This document shows, in pieces, positions 52,817 to 60,571 of a DNA stretch of 64,000 nt (position 1 is the stretch's first letter; each line of letters begins with the position of its first letter). The notes under the pieces are model-generated. The model was given only the letters and a program-made list of their open reading frames with translations, was not told where the DNA came from and did not search any database. A program made the translations under genes and the position numbers. Origin of the DNA: Actinomadura physcomitrii (GTDB lineage: Bacteria > Actinomycetota > Actinomycetes > Streptosporangiales > Streptosporangiaceae); assembly GCF_008923205.2 (NCBI RefSeq), contig NZ_WBMS02000017.1, forward strand, positions 1-64,000. The letters are read 5' to 3'.

Positions 52817-54105
52817 GCGAGACGACCGATGAGCGCACCAAGGAGGAGTTCGAGCAGGCGACCTCCGCCGAGCTGAACGACGCCGACATCGACAAGGACC
52901 GCGCGATCGTCGGCCGCGACTGGGCGAGCCGGTCGCAGGAGTTCCTCGGCACCGCGACGCCGGAGGCCATCCGCAACTTCGCCAACGGCTACGGGGACGA
53001 CAACCCGCTGTTCACCGACCCGGAGTACGGGCGGGGCACCCGCTGGGGCGGGCAGATCGCTCCGCCGATCATGGCGGCGATCCTGAATGCCCCGCTGCAC
53101 GGCGAGCGTCCGTCCAAGCAGGAGCGGGGCGGCAGCTACCGCGGCATCCACGCCTTCGTGTCGGGCGGCACGTGGGACTGGTACCGGCCGATCCGGCCCG
53201 GCGACACCCTCTACAGCTTCGGCGGCCTGGAGTCGGTCGAGGTCAAGCGCTCGGAGTTCGCCGGACGGTCGGTCGTCAAGGTGAACCGCGAGGTGAAGAT
53301 GAACGGGAACGCCGAGGTCGTCGGCGTCTACCGCACCCTGGTCATCTACACCGAGCGCAAGAAGGCCCGCGAGCGCGGCAAGTACAAGAACATCGAGGAG
53401 CCGAACTACACCGACGAGGACCTCGCCAAGATCGACGAGATCTACGCGGCGGAGAAGCCGCGCGGCCGCGAGCCGCGCTACTACGAGGACATCAAGATCG
53501 GGGAGGCGCTCCCGCCGATGGTGAAGGGCCCGCTGACCACCACCGACATGGTCGTCTTCCACGCCGGCGGCTACGGCTTCGTCCCCTACGGGCTGAAGAC
53601 CGGCCGGCTCGCGTACCAGAACCGGCAGCGGATCGCCCCGTTCTACATCAAGAACGACTACGGGGTGCCGGACGTCGCGCAGCGCGTCCACTGGGACTCC
53701 GCTTGGGCGCAGGCCATCGGCAACCCCCGCGCCTACGACTACGGCGTGCTCCGCGAGTGCTGGGCGCACCACTACCTGACGGACTGGGCCGGCGACGACG
53801 CCTGGGTGGTCGCGCAGCACGACGAGATCCGCAAGTTCAACTACCAGGGCGACACCCAGTTCCTATCGGGCGAGGTCACGGCGAAGGACGGCCGGGACGG
53901 CCGGGACGGCCGGTGCCTGGTCGACATCGCGTTCAAGGCCACCAACCAGCGCGGCGAGGACACGATGAAGGGCACCGCGACCGTCGCCGTGCCGAGCCGC
54001 GAGCAGGGCCCGGCGCTGCTGCCGGAGGTTCCCGCCGACCTGCAGCGCAAGGCGATCGAGATGATGGCCCGGCACGGCGAACTGCTGCGCGAGGGGCGGC
54101 AATGA
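52813..54105 (+). CDS. MaoC-family dehydratase, two-hotdog form
   Basis: 430 residues, twice a hotdog domain. The N-half has the FAS1-like/MaoC N-terminal signature YGDDNPLFTDPEYG and WDWYRPIRPGDTL; the C-half begins after PRYYEDIKIGEALPP and has GPLTTTDMVVFHAG and YDYGVLRECWAHHYLTDW. Hydratases of this group add water to enoyl-CoA. A small GRDGRDGR repeat (about 53889-53913) lies in the C-half. ATG 52813 in an ATGA overlap. Paralogue of 57241-58524. Confidence 0.85.
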   Translation: MSETTDERTKEEFEQATSAELNDADIDKDRAIVGRDWASRSQEFLGTATPEAIRNFANGYGDDNPLFTDPEYGRGTRWGGQIAPPIMAAILNAPLHGERPSKQERGGSYRGIHAFVSGGTWDWYRPIRPGDTLYSFGGLESVEVKRSEFAGRSVVKVNREVKMNGNAEVVGVYRTLVIYTERKKARERGKYKNIEEPNYTDEDLAKIDEIYAAEKPRGREPRYYEDIKIGEALPPMVKGPLTTTDMVVFHAGGYGFVPYGLKTGRLAYQNRQRIAPFYIKNDYGVPDVAQRVHWDSAWAQAIGNPRAYDYGVLRECWAHHYLTDWAGDDAWVVAQHDEIRKFNYQGDTQFLSGEVTAKDGRDGRDGRCLVDIAFKATNQRGEDTMKGTATVAVPSREQGPALLPEVPADLQRKAIEMMARHGELLREGRQ

Positions 54106-54908
54106 GCGCCGAGGGCGACGGCGGTGTCCGTTCCGCTCTCACCGAGGGCGTCCTGCGGATCACCCTGGCACGTCCGGGAAAGGCGAACGCCCTGCGCCGC
54201 GAGGACATGACCGCTCTGCTCGACGTCCTCGAGCGAGCGGCGGCGAGCGGCGACGTCCGGGCCGTTCTTATCGACGCGGAGGGACGGAACTTCTGCGCCG
54301 GCGCGGACCTGGTGACCGCCAATGCGCCGGGGGCCGGCAAGCCGCCGCTCGGCTCGATGATCCGTTCATTGGCCGCGACCGCGCACCGGCTGATCCAGAC
54401 GCTGTGGGATTTCCCGGCGCCGACGGTCGCGGCGGTCCAGGGCCGGGCGGCCGCGCTCGGGCTGAACATCGCGCTGGCGACCGACTTCGTGGTGGCCGCC
54501 GACACGGCCTCGTTCGCCCACCCGTTCGCGCAGCGGGGCTTCACCGCCGACAGCGGCGCCACCTATCTGCTGCCGCGGCTCATCGGAGTGGCGCGCGCGA
54601 AACGGATGCTGATCCGCGGGACGGTCGTTCCGGCGCCGCAGGCCCTGGAGTGGGGGCTGATCGGGGACGTGGTCCAAGCAGAGGAACTGCCGGGGGCGGC
54701 GGAGGCCCTCGCGGTTGAGCTGGCGGCCGGGCCGACGCTCGTCCATGCGCTCACCAAGGCACTGGTGTCGGACCATCTGACCTCCGACCTGCCGCGCGCT
54801 CTGGCGGCGGAAGCCCGCACCGTCGAGCTCAGCCTGCGCGGCGACGACTTCAAGGAGGGCGTGCGCGCCTTTCTCGGCCGCCGCGCACCGGCCTTCACCG
54901 GTCGCTGA
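54102..54908 (+). CDS. Crotonase family protein, PaaG/isomerase-like
   Basis: 268 residues. Oxyanion-hole segments AEGRNFCAGADLVTA and QGRAAALGLNIALATD. The hydratase Glu pair is absent; instead GFTADSGATYLLPRLIG has Asp where PaaG-type isomerases (VPDSGGTWxLPRL) carry their catalytic Asp. Isomerisation of an enoyl- or epoxy-acyl-CoA is therefore more likely than hydration. ATG 54102 in an ATGA overlap with the MaoC gene. Confidence 0.83.
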   Translation: MSAEGDGGVRSALTEGVLRITLARPGKANALRREDMTALLDVLERAAASGDVRAVLIDAEGRNFCAGADLVTANAPGAGKPPLGSMIRSLAATAHRLIQTLWDFPAPTVAAVQGRAAALGLNIALATDFVVAADTASFAHPFAQRGFTADSGATYLLPRLIGVARAKRMLIRGTVVPAPQALEWGLIGDVVQAEELPGAAEALAVELAAGPTLVHALTKALVSDHLTSDLPRALAAEARTVELSLRGDDFKEGVRAFLGRRAPAFTGR

Positions 54909-54922
54909 CCAGGAGGAACATC

Positions 54923-56056
54923 GTGGATATCGGATTCACCTCCGAGCAGGAGGAGTTGCGGGCCGTGCTGCGCGCCTTCCTGGACGATCATGCCGATCGG
55001 CGTGGCCTGCTCGACAGCGACACGTGCCACGACGCGAAGCTGTGGCGTCGTATGGCTACGGAGATCGGCGTCCAGGGGCTCGCCGTCCCCGAGGAGTACG
55101 GGGGTGCGGGCTTCGGGGCCGCCGAGATGTGCGTGGTCTTCGAGGAACTGGGCAGGGCGCTCGCGGGCGCGCCGATGCTCGCTACCGCCGGCCTGGCCGC
55201 GGCCGCGCTGCTGGCCTGCGGGGACGAGGACGCGAAGGCCGAGTTCCTGCCCGGCATCGCGGACGGCTCGACGATCGCGACGCTGGCGCTCGTCGAGGCG
55301 GAAGGTGCCTGGGAGACCGACGCCGTTCACACGCGTGCGAGGCGGTCTGACGGCGGCCACGTCATCGACGGTGCCAAGTACTTCGTGCTCGACGGCGTGC
55401 TCGCCGATCTCGTCCTCGTCACCGTTCGCACCGAGGAGGGGACGGCCCTGTTCGCGGTGTCCGGCGACGCGGCCGGGCTCGTCCGTCGTGCGCACGAAGC
55501 TGTCGACCCTACGCGGGGCATGGCCCGGCTGGACTTCGCGTCCGTTCCCGCTCGCCTGCTGTCCTCCGACCCGTCCGTGGTCGAGACCGCGCTGGACCAG
55601 GCACGGATAGCGCTCGCGGCCGAGCAGGCCGGGGGAGCGCAGTGGTGCCTGGAAACGGCTGTCGCCTACGCCAAGACCCGTCACCAGTTCGGACGTCCCA
55701 TCGGGAGCTTCCAGGCGGTGAAGCACCGCTGCGCCGACATGATGGTCGCGGTCGAAGCGGCGCGCTCCGCCGCCTATCTCGCCGCGCTCACTGCGCATGA
55801 CAACGCCGATGAACTGGCGATCGCCGCCACCAGCGCCCAGATCTGCTGTTCGCGCGCCTACACCGAGGTCGCCGCAGGCACCATCCAGATCCATGGCGGT
55901 ATCGGCTTCACCTGGGAGCACGACGCCCACCTCTACTACAAGCGCGCCAAGACGGACGAGCTGCTCTTCGGCTCGCCCGACTGGCACCGTGACCGGCTCG
56001 CCCGCCTCACCGGGATCGCGCCGCCCAAGACGATCGAAGGAGGCGTGAGTGCCTGA
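54923..56056 (+). CDS. Acyl-CoA dehydrogenase, probable non-catalytic partner subunit
   Basis: 377 residues. Fold markers: FTSEQEELRAVLRAFLDDHA, GLAVPEEYGGAGFGAAEM, AKTRHQFGRPIGSFQAVKHR, IQIHGGIGFTWEHDAHLYYK. No catalytic Glu at either site (LDQARIALAAEQ; LLFGSPDWH). GTG 54923 follows AGGAGG. It overlaps the next, catalytic-type dehydrogenase by 8 nt. Same architecture as 11996 and 31249. Confidence 0.86.
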   Translation: MDIGFTSEQEELRAVLRAFLDDHADRRGLLDSDTCHDAKLWRRMATEIGVQGLAVPEEYGGAGFGAAEMCVVFEELGRALAGAPMLATAGLAAAALLACGDEDAKAEFLPGIADGSTIATLALVEAEGAWETDAVHTRARRSDGGHVIDGAKYFVLDGVLADLVLVTVRTEEGTALFAVSGDAAGLVRRAHEAVDPTRGMARLDFASVPARLLSSDPSVVETALDQARIALAAEQAGGAQWCLETAVAYAKTRHQFGRPIGSFQAVKHRCADMMVAVEAARSAAYLAALTAHDNADELAIAATSAQICCSRAYTEVAAGTIQIHGGIGFTWEHDAHLYYKRAKTDELLFGSPDWHRDRLARLTGIAPPKTIEGGVSA

Positions 56057-57209
56057 CGACGAGGAGTTCCGCGAGTCGCTGCGCGCGTTCTTGAAGGAGC
56101 ACGCGCCGGGCAGGGCGCCCAAGGGCGCGGCCGAACGCCTGGCCTTCGCCAAGGCATGGGCGGCGACCAAGTACGACCACGGCTTCGCGGGGCCGGCCTG
56201 GCCTCGCGAGGCCGGTGGCATGGGCCTGCCGTTCGAGCAGCAGGTCATCTACCAGGTGGAGATGGCCAGGTACCGGCTGCCGGCCATGCCCGGGACCGGC
56301 TGGGAGATGGTCGGCCCGACCATCATCAAGTACGGGACGCCCGAGCAGAAGGAGAAGTATCTGCGCGCCACGCTGCGCGCCGACATCGTGTGGGCGCAGG
56401 GCTTCTCGGAGCCCGAGGCCGGCTCCGACCTGCCCGGTCTGCGCACGACCGCCCGCCGCGACGGCGACCACTATGTGGTGAACGGCCAGAAGGTGTGGAA
56501 CACCAACGCCGAGAAGGCCGACATGCTGTTCGTGCTCGTCCGGACCGGCACGCAGGAGGCACGACAGAAGGGCATCAGCTACCTGCTGATCGACGCGCAC
56601 GCGCCCGGCGTGACCGTCCGCCCGATCCGCGACATCACCGGCGGCGAGCACTTCTGCGAGATCTTCTTCGACGAGGTCAGGGTGCCCGTGTCGCAGCGCG
56701 TGGGGGAGGAGAACGACGGCTGGCGCATCGCCCGGACGACCCTCGGCCACGAACGCTCGGCCGGAGCGCTCAATCAGGCCGCCTTCTACCGCCGGATCGT
56801 GGATGAACTGATCGCGCTCGCCCGTGAGCGCGGTGCCGTCGCCGACACCGGCGTCCGCCGCAGGCTCGCCGACTTCGACGTGCGGGTCAGGGTGATGAAC
56901 GCGCACGCGGCCCGAACGATCGCCTCCATCGTCGCCACCGGCGAGCCGGGCCCTACGTCCTCGGTGTCACGCCTCTACAACAGCGTGTTCGAGCAGGAGC
57001 TGCACGAGTTCGCGGTCGAGTTGCTCGGCCCGTTCGGGCTGCTCGGACGCGGCGACCCGGACACGGTGCAGCGCGGCCGGTGGACGGGTGGATGGCTCGC
57101 CACCCGAGCCTCCACCATCGGGGCCGGCACCGCGGAGATCCAGCGCAACACCATCGCCGAGCAGCTGCTCGGCCTGCCCCGCGACCCGGCCATGCCACCT
57201 CGCCCGTGA
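56049..57209 (+). CDS. Acyl-CoA dehydrogenase, probable catalytic subunit
   Basis: 386 residues. VWAQGFSEPEAGSDLPGLRT, YVVNGQKVWNTNAEKADM, Glu235 (GHERSAGA) and TIGAGTAEIQRNTIAEQLLG. Very like 30038-31252, so the two operons carry paralogous dehydrogenase pairs. GTG 56049 with GGAGG upstream. In complex with the preceding protein it should desaturate an acyl-CoA. Confidence 0.88.
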   Translation: MPDDEEFRESLRAFLKEHAPGRAPKGAAERLAFAKAWAATKYDHGFAGPAWPREAGGMGLPFEQQVIYQVEMARYRLPAMPGTGWEMVGPTIIKYGTPEQKEKYLRATLRADIVWAQGFSEPEAGSDLPGLRTTARRDGDHYVVNGQKVWNTNAEKADMLFVLVRTGTQEARQKGISYLLIDAHAPGVTVRPIRDITGGEHFCEIFFDEVRVPVSQRVGEENDGWRIARTTLGHERSAGALNQAAFYRRIVDELIALARERGAVADTGVRRRLADFDVRVRVMNAHAARTIASIVATGEPGPTSSVSRLYNSVFEQELHEFAVELLGPFGLLGRGDPDTVQRGRWTGGWLATRASTIGAGTAEIQRNTIAEQLLGLPRDPAMPPRP

Positions 57210-57217
57210 CCGTGACC

Positions 57218-57223
57218 TATAAT
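57218..57223 (+). promoter_or_regulatory. Consensus -10 hexamer ahead of the second MaoC gene
   Basis: TATAAT, a perfect consensus rare in such GC-rich DNA, lies in the 31-nt gap between two operon genes, with the ATG 18 nt further on. No convincing -35 is seen. It may give a short-leader or nearly leaderless internal transcript. The following gene lacks a well-spaced ribosome binding site, which fits. Confidence 0.4.
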
Positions 57224-57240
57224 GAGGATACTCTTTCAAC

Positions 57241-58524
57241 ATGAGCACCACCGATTCCATGCAGAAGGCGCCGTCTCAGGAGCAGTTCGGGATACTGACC
57301 GACGATGCCATCGAGTACTCGCGAAAGCGCCTCGGTGTCCCGCAGCCGCAGCACAACCCGCCTCACAACTACGAGGTGACGTGGGACGGCGTCCGGCATT
57401 TCGCCTTCGGGTACGGCGATGACAACCCCCTGTACTGCGACCCTGGGTACGCCGCGTCCTCCCGCTGGGGCAAGCTGATCGCGCCGCCCACGTTCCTGTA
57501 CACGATGGGCGAGGACGCGGCTCCCAAGCCGTCTCCCGAGACGAAGGCGCTGCTGAAGGGCGATCCCTTCGCCGGGCTCGGTTCCTACCAGGCCGTCATG
57601 GAGTTCGAGTGGTGGCGTCCGCTGGAGCAGGGGGATCGCTGCCGGGTACTGCAGGCGCAGGTGGGCGTCCAGCCGAAGCCGAGCAGGTTCGGCAAGCGGA
57701 CCGTCCACATCACTCACGATTACATCTACACCAACGGTGCCGGCGATCTGCATGCGGTCAGGCGCGGCACCTGGATCAACGCCGAGCGGCACACCTCCAA
57801 GAAGGTGGCCAAGGAGAAGCTCGTCCAGGAGCCCTACACGCCGGAGCAGCTGGCCGAGATCGACGCCGCCTACGCGGCCGAAAGCCGCCGGGGCGCAGAG
57901 CCTCGCTACTTCGAGGACGTCCAGATCGGTGATGAACTGCAGCCGCGGGTCAAGGGCCCGCTGACCACCACCGACGTCGTGGTCTGGCATCTCGGCTGGG
58001 GCATGCAGCTCACCCCGCCCGGGTCGTTCCGCCTGGCCCACCGCATCCGCCGGAAGGCGCCCGGTCTCTACCCGCCGAACGACCTCAACGTCCCCGACAC
58101 CGTGCAGCGGCTGCACTGGGAGCCGAAGCGCGCCCAGGAACTCGGCCTCCCGAGTTCCTACGACTACGGAGGCATGCGCGAGACGTGGCTCTGCCACATC
58201 ATCACCGACTGGATGGGCGACGACGGCTGGCTGTGGAAGCTGCGCTGCGAGCACCGGAAGTTCAACTACATCGGTGACGTGACGTGGGTGCGCGGAAAGG
58301 TCGTGGACAAGGTCCAGCAGGACGGCCGCAACGAGGTGCACCTCGAGGTCTGGTGCGAGAACCAGCGCGGCGAGACCACCACTCCCGGCACCGCGGTCGT
58401 CCTCCTGCCGTCCCGCGGCGCCCCCCGAGTCGAGTTGCCCGCACCCCCGGCCACGGATCTGGACGGAATGGTCCAGCACGAACTCGTCCGCTACGGCGTC
58501 GGTGGCCAGGAAGACACCGAATGA
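57241..58524 (+). CDS. MaoC-family dehydratase, two-hotdog form
   Basis: 427 residues, paralogue of 52813-54105: N-half YGDDNPLYCDPGYA and EWWRPLEQGDRC, C-half PRYFEDVQIGDELQP, GPLTTTDVVVWHLG, YDYGGMRETWLCHIITDW and HRKFNYIGDVTWV. ATG 57241; GAGGA is 13 nt upstream, so the ribosome binding site is weak. The two copies may act at different steps or form a mixed complex, as ChsH1/ChsH2 do in steroid side-chain breakdown (analogy only). Confidence 0.84.
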   Translation: MSTTDSMQKAPSQEQFGILTDDAIEYSRKRLGVPQPQHNPPHNYEVTWDGVRHFAFGYGDDNPLYCDPGYAASSRWGKLIAPPTFLYTMGEDAAPKPSPETKALLKGDPFAGLGSYQAVMEFEWWRPLEQGDRCRVLQAQVGVQPKPSRFGKRTVHITHDYIYTNGAGDLHAVRRGTWINAERHTSKKVAKEKLVQEPYTPEQLAEIDAAYAAESRRGAEPRYFEDVQIGDELQPRVKGPLTTTDVVVWHLGWGMQLTPPGSFRLAHRIRRKAPGLYPPNDLNVPDTVQRLHWEPKRAQELGLPSSYDYGGMRETWLCHIITDWMGDDGWLWKLRCEHRKFNYIGDVTWVRGKVVDKVQQDGRNEVHLEVWCENQRGETTTPGTAVVLLPSRGAPRVELPAPPATDLDGMVQHELVRYGVGGQEDTE

Positions 58525-59447
58525 CCCGAAGGATTCGTGTCACCGTCGACTACCCGGTCAGCGTCCGAGGCTACGATCCGAGCCTGCTCGCACCCGAAGG
58601 CATGCGCCGGATCGCCACGGCCGCTGAAGACGCGGGGCTGGACGCCATCGCCTTCACCGAGCACCCGGCTCCGTCCAAACGGTGGCTGGACGCGGGCGGC
58701 CACGAGGCACTGGACGTCACCGCGGCGCTCTCCTTCTGCGCCGCGGTGACCGAGCGGCTGCGGCTCCACTCGTACCTTCTCGTCCTGCCCTATCGGAATC
58801 CGTTCCTGACGGCCAAGAGCGTCGCGACCGTGGACGTGCTGTCGGGCGGGCGGATGACGCTCGTTGCAGGTGCCGGCTACATGAAGTCGGAGTTCAAGGC
58901 GCTCGGCGTTCCGTTCGAGAACCGCAACGACCTGTTCGATGAGGCCCTGGAGGTGCTACGGGGTGCCTGGACGCAGACTCCCTACACGTTCCAGGGCGGT
59001 GGCTTCGAAGCCGATGCGATCGCCCCGCTTCCCCGGCCTGCCCAGAAGCCGGACGGCCCGCCGATCTGGATCGGTGGGAACAGCGCGCGAGCCCGCCGGC
59101 GTGCAGCGGAACACCAGGGGTGGAGCCCCCTGCTCATCGATGAGACGCTGTCCCGCACTACGCGCACCCGAGCGCTGAGCAGCGTGAAGGAACTGGCCCA
59201 GGCCATCTCGTCCGTCCGCGACATGGCCGCCGACATACAAGGCAAGGACGCTCGCCTGGACGTTCAGGTCCAGACTCCGCAGAGCGGCTGGCTCCGAACC
59301 GGCGGCTCAGCGGAGGAGCACCGTGAGCACCTGGGCCGCCTGGTGGAGGCCGGGGTCACCTGGTTCGTCATCCAACCCCCGGGTGACAGCGTCAGCGCGA
59401 CGGCGGAAGCGCTGGCCCGGTACGGCGAGGTACTTTCCACCTTCTAG
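58521..59447 (+). CDS. LLM-class (F420/flavin-dependent) oxidoreductase
   Basis: 308 residues in an ATGA overlap. AGLDAIAFTEHPAPSKRWLD, LLVLPYRNPFLTAKSVATVD, MTLVAGAGYMKSEFKALG and GPPIWIGGNSARARRRAAEH are typical of F420-dependent luciferase-like enzymes in actinobacteria. Last gene of the 13-gene operon; a strong terminator follows 23 nt later. Confidence 0.87.
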   Translation: MTRRIRVTVDYPVSVRGYDPSLLAPEGMRRIATAAEDAGLDAIAFTEHPAPSKRWLDAGGHEALDVTAALSFCAAVTERLRLHSYLLVLPYRNPFLTAKSVATVDVLSGGRMTLVAGAGYMKSEFKALGVPFENRNDLFDEALEVLRGAWTQTPYTFQGGGFEADAIAPLPRPAQKPDGPPIWIGGNSARARRRAAEHQGWSPLLIDETLSRTTRTRALSSVKELAQAISSVRDMAADIQGKDARLDVQVQTPQSGWLRTGGSAEEHREHLGRLVEAGVTWFVIQPPGDSVSATAEALARYGEVLSTF

Positions 59448-59470
59448 GCCCATCTCCCTCCAGCACGCGA

Positions 59471-59504
59471 AGAGCGGCCGACGTGAAGCCACGTCGGCCG
59501 CTCT
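59471..59504. terminator. Perfect 15-bp bidirectional terminator
   Basis: AGAGCGGCCGACGTG (59471-59485) pairs exactly with 59490-59504 around a 4-nt loop (AAGC). It lies in the 70-nt gap between two convergent operons and can end both. Confidence 0.8.
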
Positions 59505-59517
59505 AGTGCGTCGTCTG

Positions 59518-60132
59518 TCAGGGCTGTCCGGGATTGAGTGCCACGAACAGGCCCTCCGCCTCGGCACAGCGGGTCTCGCCGTCGAAAATGGCACCCCTGA
59601 GGAAGCGCTTGCGGCCCTCCTCGCGGTCGAACCACGCCTCGGCGCGCAGATCGCGATCCAGGGGGGTGATGCTGCGGTAGTCGACGCGAAGGTAGGCGGT
59701 GCGGGAGATGGGACGTCCGCCGGCGTTGGCCAGCCTTCCGAGCATCTCGTCGAACACCAACGGGATCGCCCCGCCGTGGGCCGCGCCGTTGCCGCCGAGG
59801 TAGTAGCGTCCGAACCGGACACTGCCCCGGACATGCTCATCGTCGGACTCGTCGACCGTGAACACGGGAACGAGCGCTTGGCCCCGCCCGGGCAGGTCGA
59901 TGCGGTGCCCCGTGATCTGCTCCCGCTCGGAGACGGCGTACAGCCCCAGTTCCACTGCTAGGTCCTCGAAGGCCCGAGTCATCTCCTTGAGCAGCTCCGG
60001 CGGCGGAGCCGCACCGGTGATCCGGTCGTGGAGCAGGCGCAGTGACTCGATCATTCCGGCAAACCCGGGGCCACCGGGAGCGGAGTCGTCCCCGTTCCCG
60101 GCTCCCCAGCCTGCGGTGGCGTAGCGGCTCAT
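59518..60132 (-). CDS. Hotdog-fold (PaaI-like) thioesterase
   Basis: 204 residues. An N-terminal helical region of about 70 residues, then a hotdog domain with GAAHGGAIPLVFDEMLGRL (HGG...DE active-site helix) and RTAYLRVDYRSITPLDRDL. Hydrolyses acyl-CoA, perhaps to recover CoA from dead-end esters. ATG 60132 in an ATGA overlap with the DUF35 gene. Last gene of the minus-strand operon. Confidence 0.83.
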   Translation of the reverse strand: MSRYATAGWGAGNGDDSAPGGPGFAGMIESLRLLHDRITGAAPPPELLKEMTRAFEDLAVELGLYAVSEREQITGHRIDLPGRGQALVPVFTVDESDDEHVRGSVRFGRYYLGGNGAAHGGAIPLVFDEMLGRLANAGGRPISRTAYLRVDYRSITPLDRDLRAEAWFDREEGRKRFLRGAIFDGETRCAEAEGLFVALNPGQP

Positions 60133-60554
60133 CCGCGCGCCACGGGACGGAACAGCGGCAGCAGCCATCCGTCGGAGATCGGCGAGAACAGGACTTCGAG
60201 CTCCATGCCGATCTCGACCTTCTCCGGCTCCACGTCGATGACGTTGCTGACCAGACGGGCACCCGGAGCGTCCGGCAGATCGAGGATGACGGGGACCAGG
60301 GTGATGTCCGGCAGACCGGGGAATCCGTGGACGACGGAGAAGCTGAAGACGGTCGCGCGGCCGGACAGCTCCGTCCAGTCCACCTCGGTCGACTGGCATT
60401 CCGGACAGAACGGCGTCGGCGGAAGCCGGAACGTTCCGCAGGCGGCGCACTTGGGCGCGACGAGCCGCTCCTGCTTGGCCGCCTGCCAGAACGGCTCGGT
60501 CGAGGTGTCGGTAGTGATCCGCACGTGGTCGGCCGGCAGGGCCTGTGCCTTCAT
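60129..60554 (-). CDS. DUF35 (zinc ribbon/OB-fold) protein
   Basis: 141 residues. N-terminal zinc ribbon with two CxxC pairs (KCAACG...FCPEC), then an OB fold (RATVFSFSVVHGFPGLPDIT). DUF35 proteins bind thiolase-like partners; in mycobacteria the DUF35 domain of ChsH2 binds Ltp2 to form a retro-aldolase. ATG 60554 has GGGAG upstream; GTG 60575 (GTGA overlap with the thiolase) is an alternative start. Its partner is the adjacent gene. Confidence 0.87.
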   Translation of the reverse strand: MKAQALPADHVRITTDTSTEPFWQAAKQERLVAPKCAACGTFRLPPTPFCPECQSTEVDWTELSGRATVFSFSVVHGFPGLPDITLVPVILDLPDAPGARLVSNVIDVEPEKVEIGMELEVLFSPISDGWLLPLFRPVARG

Positions 60555-60571
60555 GTTCGCTCCCATGCTGT

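Noticed and set aside
53889..53913. GRDGRDGR coding repeat as a frameshift hot spot
   Set aside because: The reading frame stays open and the paralogue aligns on both sides; it is a short in-frame expansion in a surface loop.
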